From the NCBI GenBank assembly GCA_947561715.1, contig OX387203.1, positions 5,456,001 through 5,520,000 on the forward strand: DNA of 64,000 nucleotides. Direction: 5' to 3'. The notes beneath the pieces were generated by a model that was not told the DNA's origin, ran no database searches, and saw only the letters and a program-made list of their open reading frames with translations. Position 1 is the first letter of the stretch, and every line of letters begins with the position of its first letter. Below are positions 1 to 10,664 of this stretch, one piece after another. Position numbers and translations under genes: made by a program. This DNA comes from Ascidia mentula (taxonomy: Eukaryota; Chordata; Ascidiacea; Phlebobranchia; Ascidiidae).

Positions 1-48
1 TGCTCACTGGGGCAACCGTGGCCGTTCTTGAATATGATTGTGTCACAC
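1..48 (-). CDS. possible further exon of the gene at 401-1415 (partial, cut by the window edge)
   Basis: On the minus strand an AG acceptor (positions 50-49) is followed by 48 bases open in the phase required by a donor at 424|423 in the upstream exon. The join would read through Gly into VTQSYSRTATVAPVS. Only phase compatibility and the acceptor support it. The polypyrimidine tract is modest and the alternative is simple termination at 401. Confidence 0.3.
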
Positions 49-400
49 CTAGTACATCATTATTTATTATTTTGAAAAAACATCAGTTCTTTAATGCAAT
101 TTTTTCTTGGTCAAGCCAATGTTGGCTTTAATACCAATGACATTTTTAGTAACACTATCCATTTACGTATTCCAAGAAAGAAAAGGGTTAACATTTTTAA
201 TGAATATATTTTGGCTGAAACTTATATATATATAAAAAATCATTTTTACTTCAATAAATAGTTGGTCTAGTAGCATGACAATTAGTTTTTGTGACAACAT
301 TGTCTATTAATTTCAAAGTTATATACATCATATTAAAAAAAGTAAAACAACAAAATGAAACTGTCATAGTAAATTTTCATATGTGGTGATTTTTTTCATA

Positions 401-1415
401 TCAAAATCCTTTAGGGTGTTTACCTTTATCAAAGCTGTCATGACTAACTTCCCCATCAAAAGGAGTCCTGGTTTGTCGCCCATTGTTTGAAAAATTGTCG
501 TCATCCTCGAAACTTTTCCAAGAACCTTTCCTGGTTGAAAGTTCACTTGCGAAACCAAGTTGCATTGTGGATGACTTTCCGAACAGATTTAACTCCATCG
601 GATGTGACTTGGTCTTTCCAATTTGTCCATGAGTGGTCGAGTGACTTGATGAATACGAAAATGACGAACGTTGTGAAACAGTTTGTTGTGATAGTAAAGA
701 CAATGATCGCCTCTGTGCTTGTGGGTACGTTGTATTCAACTGTGATAAGCCATGCCCATGTGTCGGCATTGTTTGTGATGGATTAAAAATTCCCTGTGGT
801 GCAACTGTTTGGCTTGATGGGGAAGTATTCGGGAGCCATTGATGCTGGCCGAACACTTGGTTTGGGTTTGCGGAAGTATCGAACAGCGCCATGACATTCT
901 GAATCGCAGCATTGTAATGTGGACTTGTATCAGATTTTACAGTGGTTGACGTTGGGATGACCCAATCATCAGTGGTTGTAGCAGTGGATACCAGGGAATC
1001 GTTAAACGACATTAAATCCCGAGAGTCATTCTTTGGCTTTTGTTGTGTTTGAGAATTATGTTGCAAGCTCATACCGTTTGAATACAGTGGGTTGGACACC
1101 CCAACATTTTTGGAATCTAAAAATATAATTTGGTTAAATATCAATTTTGTTTGTATTACCATCGACATGAATTGACAACTTTAGTAAGTGAATAAATAAC
1201 TGTAAAATAGATAAATTCCAGGAACAATTAACATACACAAAAACAAATAAAAATACTTAGTCAAGTACAAAGGATACACAAAAGCAAGCATAACAAGTTT
1301 TGTGCTGTCATAAAAAATAACATTTTTGACATCACTCACCATTAACAAGTTGCTTTTGTTTCATCTTCTTCAGAGCTTCTTCTTCCATTCTTAAAGCTGT
1401 TTTTATATCCGCCAT
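401..1415 (-). CDS. Ser/Thr/Gln-rich protein of unknown function (two exons, possibly a third at the left edge)
   Basis: Seen: exon 1 at 1415-1340 begins ATG and encodes a charged, probably helical N-terminus (MADIKTALRMEEEALKKMKQ). It ends AATG|gtgagtg. Exon 2 starts at 1116 after tttttag and keeps frame, giving 263 residues to a TGA at 401-403. The body is disordered: rich in S, T, Q and N, with short hydrophobic/acidic patches (DLMSF, DDWVIP, MALFDT). No catalytic domain is visible and I do not recognise the family. An alternative end exists: a donor at 424|423 (AAAG|gtaaac) is in phase with an acceptor before position 48, giving an open reading frame from 48 to the window edge, so the true C-terminus may lie outside. 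The two in-frame exons and splice sites make it a real gene; its function is unknown. Clathrin-adaptor-like short motifs are only a resemblance. Confidence 0.6.
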
Positions 1416-2164
1416 ACTTTTCTATTATTGATAAGCCGAAACAGGCAGTTTACTTTTTACATTGACATCGCATCGGCATCAGACAACACTTATCTCACTG
1501 ACAATGAAAGTACAGAAATACCTGAACATAGATAAAACAAAATAATTCATGAAGGCAGCTTTATTAAAGAAAAAATCCAGCCTCTCATTGCGTGCTGACA
1601 GTCTCAGCGGTCTGAGTAAGAAAGTAAACAAAATACTACAGCGCTGACGAAAGGAATAAAAACAGCTGATTTAACTGCACGAATCGATGTGATTGATAAA
1701 AATTCCCGGGTTTTCGATTCCGTGCACGAGTTCTCAAGTTGTAATTCGTTTCAGACGAAAATGGTGGATGTTTGTTGTTTTACAAATTTATCGATCTGCG
1801 TTTCAAACTTGTTTAAGTGATATTTACGCCTAAGTGTAGTTGTATTGCAAAACTTCTGTGTGTAAAGAAACGAAAAATGCCTGTAGCCTGTATGATTGTT
1901 CGGCCTATATTTAATCTTTGTGTTTGTGTCCTTTTTGCCACGGAATAAGTCATATACCAAGTAGTCTCTAGTCGCGCTATAAACCTTAATAGTAATAATG
2001 TTTGGACAAAAGTCCTTTAAATTAGTTTTCCAAAAGAAAGCTACCAGTTCCCTTTTTAATGTTTCCTTACAATATTTAATTTATATTAATATATATGGGC
2101 TTAAATTATATTCCAATAATTTGTTAGCAGAATATATGTGTACTTAACACTCTACTGCCTCATC
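1416..2164. promoter_or_regulatory. head-to-head intergenic region, probable shared promoter
   Basis: About 750 bp separates the start codons of two divergent genes. No TATA box stands out. An AG lies six bases before the minus-strand ATG, and ttgttag lies about 35 bases before the plus-strand ATG at 2165, so trans-splice acceptors are possible. Nothing else is recognisable. Confidence 0.35.
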
Positions 2165-3046
2165 ATGTCTACAACAATATCACATGATTGCTTGAGCTCG
2201 CAAAATGATGCATCAGTTACATCATTTTCAACAATACACTTTGTGCCTCAACCACTACCATTCAAGTGTCACTACATACAAAACCGAATCTTTGTCGGTA
2301 ACCTGCCACCAAATGCATGTAGAAGAGAAATCATACAACTGTTTCGACAATTTGGAGAAATAACTGAAACCAATCTAATTCAAGATGAAGGAAGAGTAAT
2401 AGCTTTTGTTACATTTACCAACGTCGACTCCGCAAATGCTGTGCTAAGTTTGTACAAGAGAGGAAGACCTTTCATGCTTCATGGTTACATGATTAAAATA
2501 AACCGAGCTTACTTTAAGCCTAAGAAACCAAGCCCACAGGATAACTTTGACAATTCCCAGCAGATTGTTTCCCTCTTAAACAATCAGATTGGTTTTGGTG
2601 GTGTGTATTACAATGGCATGGTTTATTATCAACAGCTAAGCCAAATGGGTAATGTACATAATGGCATGCAAAGTCGTGAAGGTCTCTGGAATTTCCAAAG
2701 TTTGCAGCAGGCTTTGCCACAGCCTCAAGCATTTCAGACCCCACCAGGATCACATTTATCACCAATCTTGCCTCCTCCTCCACATTATCCAATTGTACAA
2801 CAAACATATCAAACGGAGTACAACATTAACCATAATGTAAACATCAATCAATTTCTTCCACAAACACCTGATACTTTGAGGATGTCAGAATATGAAGATA
2901 ATGGGTATTCTTCAATGCAAGAAGCTAGTAGCTGTGAGGATTTGAATCATGTGGGCCAAACTTGGGAAAATCAGGATGCAAAGACACTCTCATTTGTTTG
3001 GTGTAACAATGAGAATTGCTTGCAGAATTCAAATGAAAACAAATGA
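2165..3046 (+). CDS. RRM RNA-binding protein, Boule/DAZ-like, intronless
   Basis: A single exon of 293 codons. The first ATG in frame is at 2165; the reading frame is open slightly upstream but only with a GTG. One RRM spans about residues 37-120: RNP2 is RIFVGNL, preceded by IQN as in Boule/DAZ (IPNRIFVG). RNP1 is GRVIAFVTF, which lacks the usual KGYGF aromatic/glycine core. About residues 145-155 read VYYNGMVYYQ, resembling the YHNGVAYF segment after the RRM in Boule proteins. The tail is rich in Q, N, P and Y, as in that family. Family knowledge: Boule/DAZ proteins bind 3' UTRs and promote translation in germ cells. Odd points are the lack of introns and the divergent RNP1, which suggest a retrocopy or a fast-evolving paralogue. 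Another RRM family cannot be excluded. Confidence 0.65.
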   Translation: MSTTISHDCLSSQNDASVTSFSTIHFVPQPLPFKCHYIQNRIFVGNLPPNACRREIIQLFRQFGEITETNLIQDEGRVIAFVTFTNVDSANAVLSLYKRGRPFMLHGYMIKINRAYFKPKKPSPQDNFDNSQQIVSLLNNQIGFGGVYYNGMVYYQQLSQMGNVHNGMQSREGLWNFQSLQQALPQPQAFQTPPGSHLSPILPPPPHYPIVQQTYQTEYNINHNVNINQFLPQTPDTLRMSEYEDNGYSSMQEASSCEDLNHVGQTWENQDAKTLSFVWCNNENCLQNSNENK

Positions 3047-4214
3047 TTTTCTTTTCATTTATCATGAATGACTGTTTCATTGTAAATAGTTGTTTTTATG
3101 TTATCATGGTAGTGACTTTTTATGCTTCTTCAAATTATGATTATGCTGATTTTAGAAAGAACTGCCTGTTTTCTTGTTCTTATTGGCTTTTAGCTGGATT
3201 TGTCATACTTTTTTAGTTGTATTTAAGTTTTGCTAAACTGCCTCAAATTTGTTCATTTTTGTTCCATTGCTTAGTATTTGTACATATATTTCACAGCCTT
3301 GCATTTTCTTTCATAATTATGCTTGTGTGGATTCTTTTTCTAATTTGTAAAGTTCAAGTTTTAACTCTTGACATATTAACAATAACTTTTCAGTTTGGTT
3401 TTAAGTGAGTTTAGTTTTACTGTAAATAGCCACAATTTCTTTTGTTTTTTTTTCAACTATGTTCTGAATAAAGTACTGAGTTGTTTCACTAAACAGCAAG
3501 TGTGTTTGATGCTAAATTAATGGGGTTTATACAATTTAATGTTGAATTGTGTTGTAGTAACTTTATGTAGCTGGCAATCCATTGATTTCATCCCAATGTG
3601 TGGCCTACCGCATTCCAGATAGGCCTGCTAAAAGCCTGTGGCAAAGTCATAAGTTCCTAGCATGTTTTATTCAGTTATGTCGATGTTTATGGTGCAAACG
3701 GTTTGACTTAGCTGCCAAAAGATTTAAAAACCCAAAATCTAGAAACTACACAATGGAAAAATAAAGTTTGAATATTTTATATTGTTATTCGTTGACAACA
3801 TTATTGCAAAATATGTTTTCTGGGTTAAAATCTATTGGCTTTCGTGTGAGACCAATATATTTCGCTGCAAAGCATCCTCAGTGTCTGTAAAAACAACGTA
3901 AAAAGAGTAAAAGTGCAGAGAAACTGCAAAAGCACACCTACTAAAAAGGATGGAAATCGTTGCAGCTATGGGTCAGGAATTGGGAGTGATTCCAAGATCG
4001 GTCATCAGGAATTTATTCCTGAACGCAGAGACTAATTAACTATTAACATGTCGGTAGCTAAATAAAATTTGTTCCCGCGACTTTTTCATTGCCGACAGAG
4101 GAAGGTATTTGTCCGAAAGAGTTTCGCACGTTGGCTTTATTTGTACGACAACGCATATTTGCAACAGGAAAGGAAAGAGATCTAGTCCAGAACCATTTTA
4201 TATCAACCATAGAA
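3047..4214 (+). other. 3' UTR of the RRM gene and short intergenic gap
   Basis: T-rich, non-coding sequence. AATAAA signals occur at 3467-3472 and 3760-3765 and probably mark alternative 3' ends of the RRM gene. The last few hundred bases before 4215 should hold the LSM7 promoter; no TATA box is evident. Confidence 0.5.
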
Positions 4215-5194
4215 ATGTCGGTATGTATGCGTCTGTACGTTTAATTGTAAAATATATATCTTACTAGTCTTCATTTGGTAACATTAGAATCTATCGTGCA
4301 TCAAAATAATTGCTGTTACTAAGTTGTTTATTGCGGCTATTATCATAATCGCTATACAGTCGCAATTAACGATATTTGCACATCGATTATTGAAAGGGTT
4401 AGGTATTAGCAACAGCAGTAATAACCATAATATGCATTTTGGTAACACCCCAGTTTAATGGTTTGTGTGCGCAGGACAAGAAAAAGAAGGAAAGTATTTT
4501 GGATCTTTCCAAATATTTGGATCGGCCAATTCGGGTCAAGTTCCATGGTGGAAGAGAGGGTGAAAATTATATTTGTGTTTTCAAATGTTAATAAATAATA
4601 AACCTTGTGTTTATCCTCAGCTTCCGGTGTTCTAAAAGGATATGATCCACTTCTGAACTTAGTATTGGACAGTACAACAGAAGCACTGAGAGGTACCTTG
4701 AATGTGAATGTCATAACCATAAGTTAACTATGTTTTGATGAATGACTGTTTTTTATGTGGAATGGTGTATTTTTGTAAAAAGCAAACTATTTAAAAAATT
4801 AAATTATGTGCGGAATTATACTAACCTTGCACATTTTTTGCCTTGATGGGAAGCGAATAATGATGATACAATATGATCCTTAGGTGGTAGTTTTAAAACC
4901 CCCACATTACAATGTGTTACCCCATATTGGGTTTCAATAATGTGGGAACCCCTGCATGAACCAAGTGCTTATGTTTAGTGGTGTGGATTTGACTATATAT
5001 CTTATTAAAGCAACAAACATATGTGCTTTATATTTTAAAATGTTCCTTTTTATGCAGATCCAGATGATCCCTACAAGTTAAGTGAAGACACCAGAGTTCT
5101 GGGTTTAACTGTTTGCAGAGGAACGTCTGTTGTTCTAATTTGTCCTCAAGATGGAATGGAAGAAATCCCAAATCCCTTTATTCAAAACACATGA
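4215..5194 (+). CDS. LSM7: U6 snRNA-associated Sm-like protein LSm7
   Basis: Four exons, all in phase: 4215-4220 (only Met-Ser), 4475-4559, 4621-4692 and 5058-5194. The protein is about 99 residues, close to human LSm7 (103). The Sm1 motif holds RVKFHGGREASGVLKGYD with LLNLVLD. The Sm2 region holds LGLTVCRGTSVVLICPQDG and ends IPNPFIQNT, matching the vertebrate C-terminus almost residue for residue. Family knowledge: LSm7 is a subunit of the nuclear LSm2-8 ring, which binds the U6 snRNA 3' end, and of the cytoplasmic LSm1-7 ring, which drives mRNA decapping. An AG lies two bases before the ATG (ccatag|aa), consistent with spliced-leader addition. An AATAAA at 5666-5671 may be its polyadenylation signal. 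The six-base coding exon 1 is easily missed by gene predictors. Confidence 0.97.
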
Positions 5195-8100
5195 GAAATA
5201 CAGACTCACCATAGAAGGTGGTTGCTCAGTTTAATATCTTGGATTGCAAGAGCTCTGTGCAATCGCATGTGTGACATATAATGACTTAAAACCCGATCTA
5301 TGTCCACTACGTTGTGTTTTTAGAACTTTTGTTGCTATTATCTTTTCAGTTTCACTGCTATTCGATTCATAAATTGTTTTAAAAAAATCTGCTTTGTTCT
5401 CTGTCATTGATTGCATGATAGAAGTTTTACAATGTGGCATTCGAGTAATAACATGCTACAATTGAAACAGTTTTGGTTGAGACATAAAAACTTGTAGATA
5501 CCCAAAGCAGTTATGAATTTCAAGCTACAAGTCATAATGTCTTGCAAATTTATAGATGACAAGGCAATTTCACATAGAGATTTTATTTTTTGATCACATC
5601 TTACATAAATTAAGATTTCTGAGTAACTTCTAAAACATAAGTCAGTGAATGGCGCTCACGGAGATAATAAAACAGTAAAAAGCGTTCTGAACACAAACTC
5701 TACGCAAAGCAAATAAGTTTTGAAAGTGAAGATTGAAATGTGGAGCTTTGAAAACATTAAAAGTAATGGCAGAATGGTTTTTTAGCGTCACTTTCTAGCT
5801 TATGGCAATACAAAGTATAAGTACAACGAATTGAATGCAAACTGCTCAATTCTGTGGACTACACATTACACCAGCTGCAGAAAAGCATCAAAAAGAATAA
5901 AATTCAAACATTCCACAAGGCATTGTTCACAAAAACAAATATGTAGGCATCGGGAAAAAAAAACTTGTTAATTCTGTGGGTTCCAAAATTTTTGAATGCA
6001 AGACAGTGGAAAATGGCATGCCACAAAATATAATTCGGGAACAATTGTATAGACTGCCACTTCAAAAATACATTTTTCTTACTCAACCAGTGTGGACAGT
6101 ATTTCAAGTAGCCAAATAATTGGACACCGTAACACTGGACGTATACTCACAGCCAATTTGCCTTTGAAAGAAGTCATGGTATGGAAATTAAATATTTTCA
6201 GTAACAATACAAGACTCCAGCCAAAATTGTGCAAAACCAACAAACATTCATTTTGTTCTGCCCCTTATGAGGTAAGACTTGACAAATTGATCAAAATTAT
6301 AAAGAGAATATCTTTAAGAGAATATAGTGAAGTTCGAGTTAAAAAGTTGGAAAAGATACATCTTTGTACGAAGGAAGGCACTATCCAAGATTTAAAACAG
6401 GCCCAATATTTTTGCAATCGATAAATGGAAAAGTACAAAGCATTTTTCACTGTATGGCTAGAAAGGACACTTTCAAATTGTCAGCCATAAACAAGCTGAA
6501 CTTTTGTACTTTCAAACTGCTAATAGTTTCAAGAATAGGCAAAAATATTAGCATAAGGATATGTAGTACCACAAAAAAAATGACCAAGCAAATTTGTAAT
6601 TGTCAACAAGTTGATTTTTATGTCAAGCAGTTAGGAAAAAAGGGACATACCCCAAACACTGTTAAGTTGCTTTGATGCATGAATGTCCTGCATAAAATGC
6701 ATAAAAGAAAATTGTTTAAAAGACAAAAGAAGCAGAAATAAATGAGATACTCATTTCACATTACTGCATTTCATAATACAGCAACACAAATAGGAAATAC
6801 ATCGTCATATACAAGTCCAGGTCAACAGCCATTGATGTGGCACCTGCAATGGCGGGCAGGTGTAACATTAGTTAGATTAGTATTCTTTTGATATATTTTG
6901 TACACAGAAGATGCCATCTACAACTGCCGGCCTTCACTTGTATACTTTTGTGTATTTGTTTGCGCAAGAAAAACTTAAAAGCAACAAAAAACTGAATGTA
7001 CACAATTAGAATATGGCAAAAGCATCTAATGACAAATTTGTAACTCGCTGCATGACAAAGAAGGTCTTAATCAGTGACTGCAAAATGGCATAAAGCTTTG
7101 TTCCTATTTGTCAATAAACCAAGCTTTTAACTGCATGAATAATAACAGACGGTTTGTAATTGAAGGCGACAATTTCAGTGCCGGTAATGGAGAATTGAAT
7201 AGAGCAAGTGTTGTTTTATGTACAGTAGTTGACCTTTACTCAATGACATGTGCACATGAAGGTCAAAAGTAATGAACGATTGACAAAAAATGTAGATCAG
7301 CACAAAGTCTCCAGGGTGACATGTGTATATTGGCTTCCTCTTTTACATAAGCTATGCAGTATGACAAATAGAAAGATAATCTCAGGCATGCCAAAAAACA
7401 GTTATATCGACTGAAGTGCTTCAAACAGGGGACCACGATATACACCGAATGAAACAAGCACAAAATTGAAGTTTAAGACATCATTTTATCCACAATAGGT
7501 CAGACTATTTGATTGGAAGCGTTTTACCACTAAAATATTCATTTATAGCTAGTATAAAAGCTTAGAAAGAAATAGATGCCAAAAAACAATAGAATTAAAA
7601 ATATTCCACTGAATTAAACAATTTTAAATGAGGTGTGCATTAAAGCTTTCCAAGGCACTGTTTTCTCAAACTAAACCACACATAATGCTTGCAGTGAGTT
7701 GAAGGACTGCATATCACGTCGGAGTGCTTCTTCTTGTAAAAGAACTTCAAAACCATAAAACACTGTAGCTTCAATGCACAATCGTCCGAGTAATGAAAAA
7801 AGCAAAGAAAAATGAAGCAGTGGGACCTACAAACATACAAACAATGTGAATAGTTTGTCTTTTAAAGCAGCAAGCCTCCAATTTTTGTTAGTTGTATGGA
7901 GAAAAATCAATTTTACGTATCCCATCATCATCAGTTTCTTAATGGTTTACTGGGATAATATCAGCAACAGTTAAAACCAGACAAAACCCACATTAACACA
8001 AGTTTAAACAGTCTGTGCTCATTTACATGCATACACATGGTCGCCAAACACATCTAACCATGAATGTAACATGTCCTTATTAGTTGGTGATATTTTACTG

Positions 8101-8566
8101 CATGTGCATGGTATGATTCATACATAAAGACACCAACCAGCAAGTGAAGCAATCATGTCACTGTTGCATGACTAATAAATGACCCAACTACATTGTTCAA
8201 CCTAACCTATGTTAACTTTTAAAGCAAAAAGAACAGAATAAGTTTTCTATTTTGCCTGTCGCAAAACAAAAAAAGGAATACAAATAATTGTAAGACAAAT
8301 CTACAGACTAAAGCATCCCACTTATATGTTATGGGACCAATCTATTGTAACAAAAATGCATGTAATGTAAAATTGCAACTGAACATATGGTGTATACAGT
8401 ATACTTAATCTTGCATTTCCAGTACATTATATATATATACATGCTTAAGGTCACAAAATCCATTTTACCCAACCCATAATTCCATGCAATGTTGATTATG
8501 TTTGTTATGTATTTTGGACATTGACTAAAACAAAAATATTAATAAAATAATATCTTACCTTCACCA
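5195..8566. other. convergent non-coding region between LSM7 and CDC42SE
   Basis: About 3.4 kb with no reading frame that looks coding; the short open frames have no recognisable composition. It must contain the 3' UTRs of LSM7 (plus) and CDC42SE (minus). A possible donor (GAAG|gtaaga) just after the CDC42SE stop could start a 3'-UTR intron. No strong repeat was seen apart from short AT runs. Confidence 0.45.
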
Positions 8567-10664
8567 CTATGAGGCATCTGGTTTTACATCAGTTAGTTTA
8601 CGTTCAACGGATACATCAGTCCGAAATTCATAACCACCTTTACTCTGCATGTTGCCTTGTAACTAAATAGTTCCAAATTTTAGAATTAATATAATGAAAT
8701 TTAGAAAAATCTACAAATCATAAAACTATGTAAACATGTTATGAGGTCTTTAACAACCCCAAAATTGGGCCATTTATAAACACTAAATTTCTGGAAGAAA
8801 GTTAAAAATGGATGGAAAATCCTACAACTGCCTGTAATTTATGCTGAATATTGGGTAACCTTTTGATACATGCATTATTGCTGTTTTTTGTATATGTACT
8901 GTTCGTATTGGCCAATGAAGGTGTATTTTTTTTAAATGCACCTTTACTGGTCACCATGAATTGCATTTACATCACAGACATCAAAACCTAGTGAGTTTAT
9001 TGGTATTATTACTATCAAAGTTTGCTCAACTTAATAATGAAAAGATAAAAAAATATCATCACTTCAAATAACCACTGAAAATTTATGATAAATATGATGT
9101 AAATGTATCAAAACTTCACACTGAAAAACTTATTATTGAATGAAAATAGGTAAAACAGCTACACTAGTAGATGCCAAAGTCAGAAAATCATTCTTTTCTG
9201 GGAAATAATAAGGTTTCTATTTGTAAATAACCAGAAAATAGCATCATTTCACTTAAAGGTTACGTAGTTCAGTCTGGTATGTAAATTAAACACAATTTGG
9301 CTGAAAGTTTACTACACCGAAATGATGGTAATTATATCTTAAAATATCATGCCTCAAAGCATTACATCACTCAAAGCATGTTGCAGTGTGTCACATGAAA
9401 TAGCAGACTTCCTGTTATAAGCATTTTCACAAGGGTGATTTCAGGAGAACTACATGATATTCTGCCTGGCAGACAGTATAATTGTCATGTTTTAAAGTAA
9501 ATAATTTGTTTGAAATAGGTTTATTATTTATTATATATATATATATATACAAATATATATTTATTGGCACACCACAAATGTAATAGCAGAATCGCATATG
9601 GTTTAAAAATGTGCCTAAAGTAAATATCAAATTTTGCATGTTCTAAGGTTATGTAGGTAGAGAGACATGCTTGACACCAAATGACTGAACTGAAGTCTTA
9701 ACATGTATGACTATTAAACTAACTAACCTATGTATCAAATGTAATAACGACTATACATGGTGCCCTTACATCATCATAGAACGTCACTGTGGGTCATTAA
9801 ATGCCATTATCAGACACATCACTTTTTACTTCATCACAGCACTAAATATAAATAGTGTGGTACATGTCCTTCATGACAACTCGAGGGAAGTCATTGGCCA
9901 ATTAATCACTGTCCTGCCATGCATGAGGCTCAAAAATATACTTCAAAAGAAGCAATGTCATTATTCTGTACAACAAGCAGAACAAAAACAATGCAGGACA
10001 TAAAAAAATATAGATATCATGTTTTAAGGCAGGACAGGCCCCCTCTTTCAAATTATGAAGAGACTATAATTGTTTGACACATTACTTTCACATTGTCCTG
10101 TAAAAGATTGGCTCAGACAACATACACCTTGAATGGACTCTCACAATCAAGCACATTTACACAAACCAGAACATGGTGCATGAGTGTCAACATGTGATAT
10201 ACAATGCTTTGCAATGGAGTAGTTTTGATCTAATAATAACACAATGCTATGTAGCCACCACCAATCTATGAAATAGCATGGTACACTTACTTCATTACCA
10301 CTGGATTCTCCAGATCCAATGTGATTTAGATGTTGGAAATTTGCTGGAGCTCCTATCATGCTAGGATCAAGTTTCCTTCTTTTTGGCTTCCTTTTCTGAA
10401 TTGATAAGAAATTCGTATAATTATACACACTAAATAATTGTTCAACAAAATATTATCAAGGGATTTAAAACAATCAGGAACTAGTCAGCAAATCACTATT
10501 CACATATATCAAAGCAATTACATGTACTTTTGCAACACTAAATGGGTACATATATATATGTATTTACAATGTTGTTGGATAATTCATGCAGACACAGTAT
10601 AACAACTTACTGATGATCCACTACTTGACATGCAGCATGAGAAGCATACCCACATCTCCGCCAT
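8567..10664 (-). CDS. CDC42SE: CDC42 small effector protein (SPEC family)
   Basis: Three exons on the minus strand: 10664-10611, 10395-10291 and 8662-8567, all phase 0, giving exactly 84 residues, the length of human CDC42SE2. The N-terminus MAEMWVCFSCCMSSSG matches the family's MSEFWLCFNCCI start with its Cys pair, which is palmitoylated in the family. The KRKPKRRKLDPSMIGAPANF segment is a polybasic stretch followed by the CRIB core (SMIGxPxNFxH). NMQSKGGY in exon 3 matches the conserved tail. Family knowledge: these are membrane-anchored adaptors that bind GTP-Cdc42 and influence actin and T-cell or phagocytic signalling. Exon 3 begins at the acceptor ctatttag, not the nearby tacaag, because only the first keeps frame. 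A tttctttacag acceptor at 10685-10684 lies about 20 bases before the ATG. Confidence 0.95.
9529..9558. repeat. AT dinucleotide microsatellite
   Basis: A run of about ten TA repeats with imperfect AT flanks, inside CDC42SE intron 2. No function is implied. Confidence 0.8.

Noticed and set aside
401-1415. SCYL2 or another clathrin-associated protein
   Set aside because: Only short motif resemblance in a disordered sequence; the N-terminus does not match the proteins I could recall.
8650-8656. tacaag as the acceptor of CDC42SE exon 3
   Set aside because: It would shift the frame of NMQSKGGY; the acceptor ctatttag a few bases upstream keeps it.
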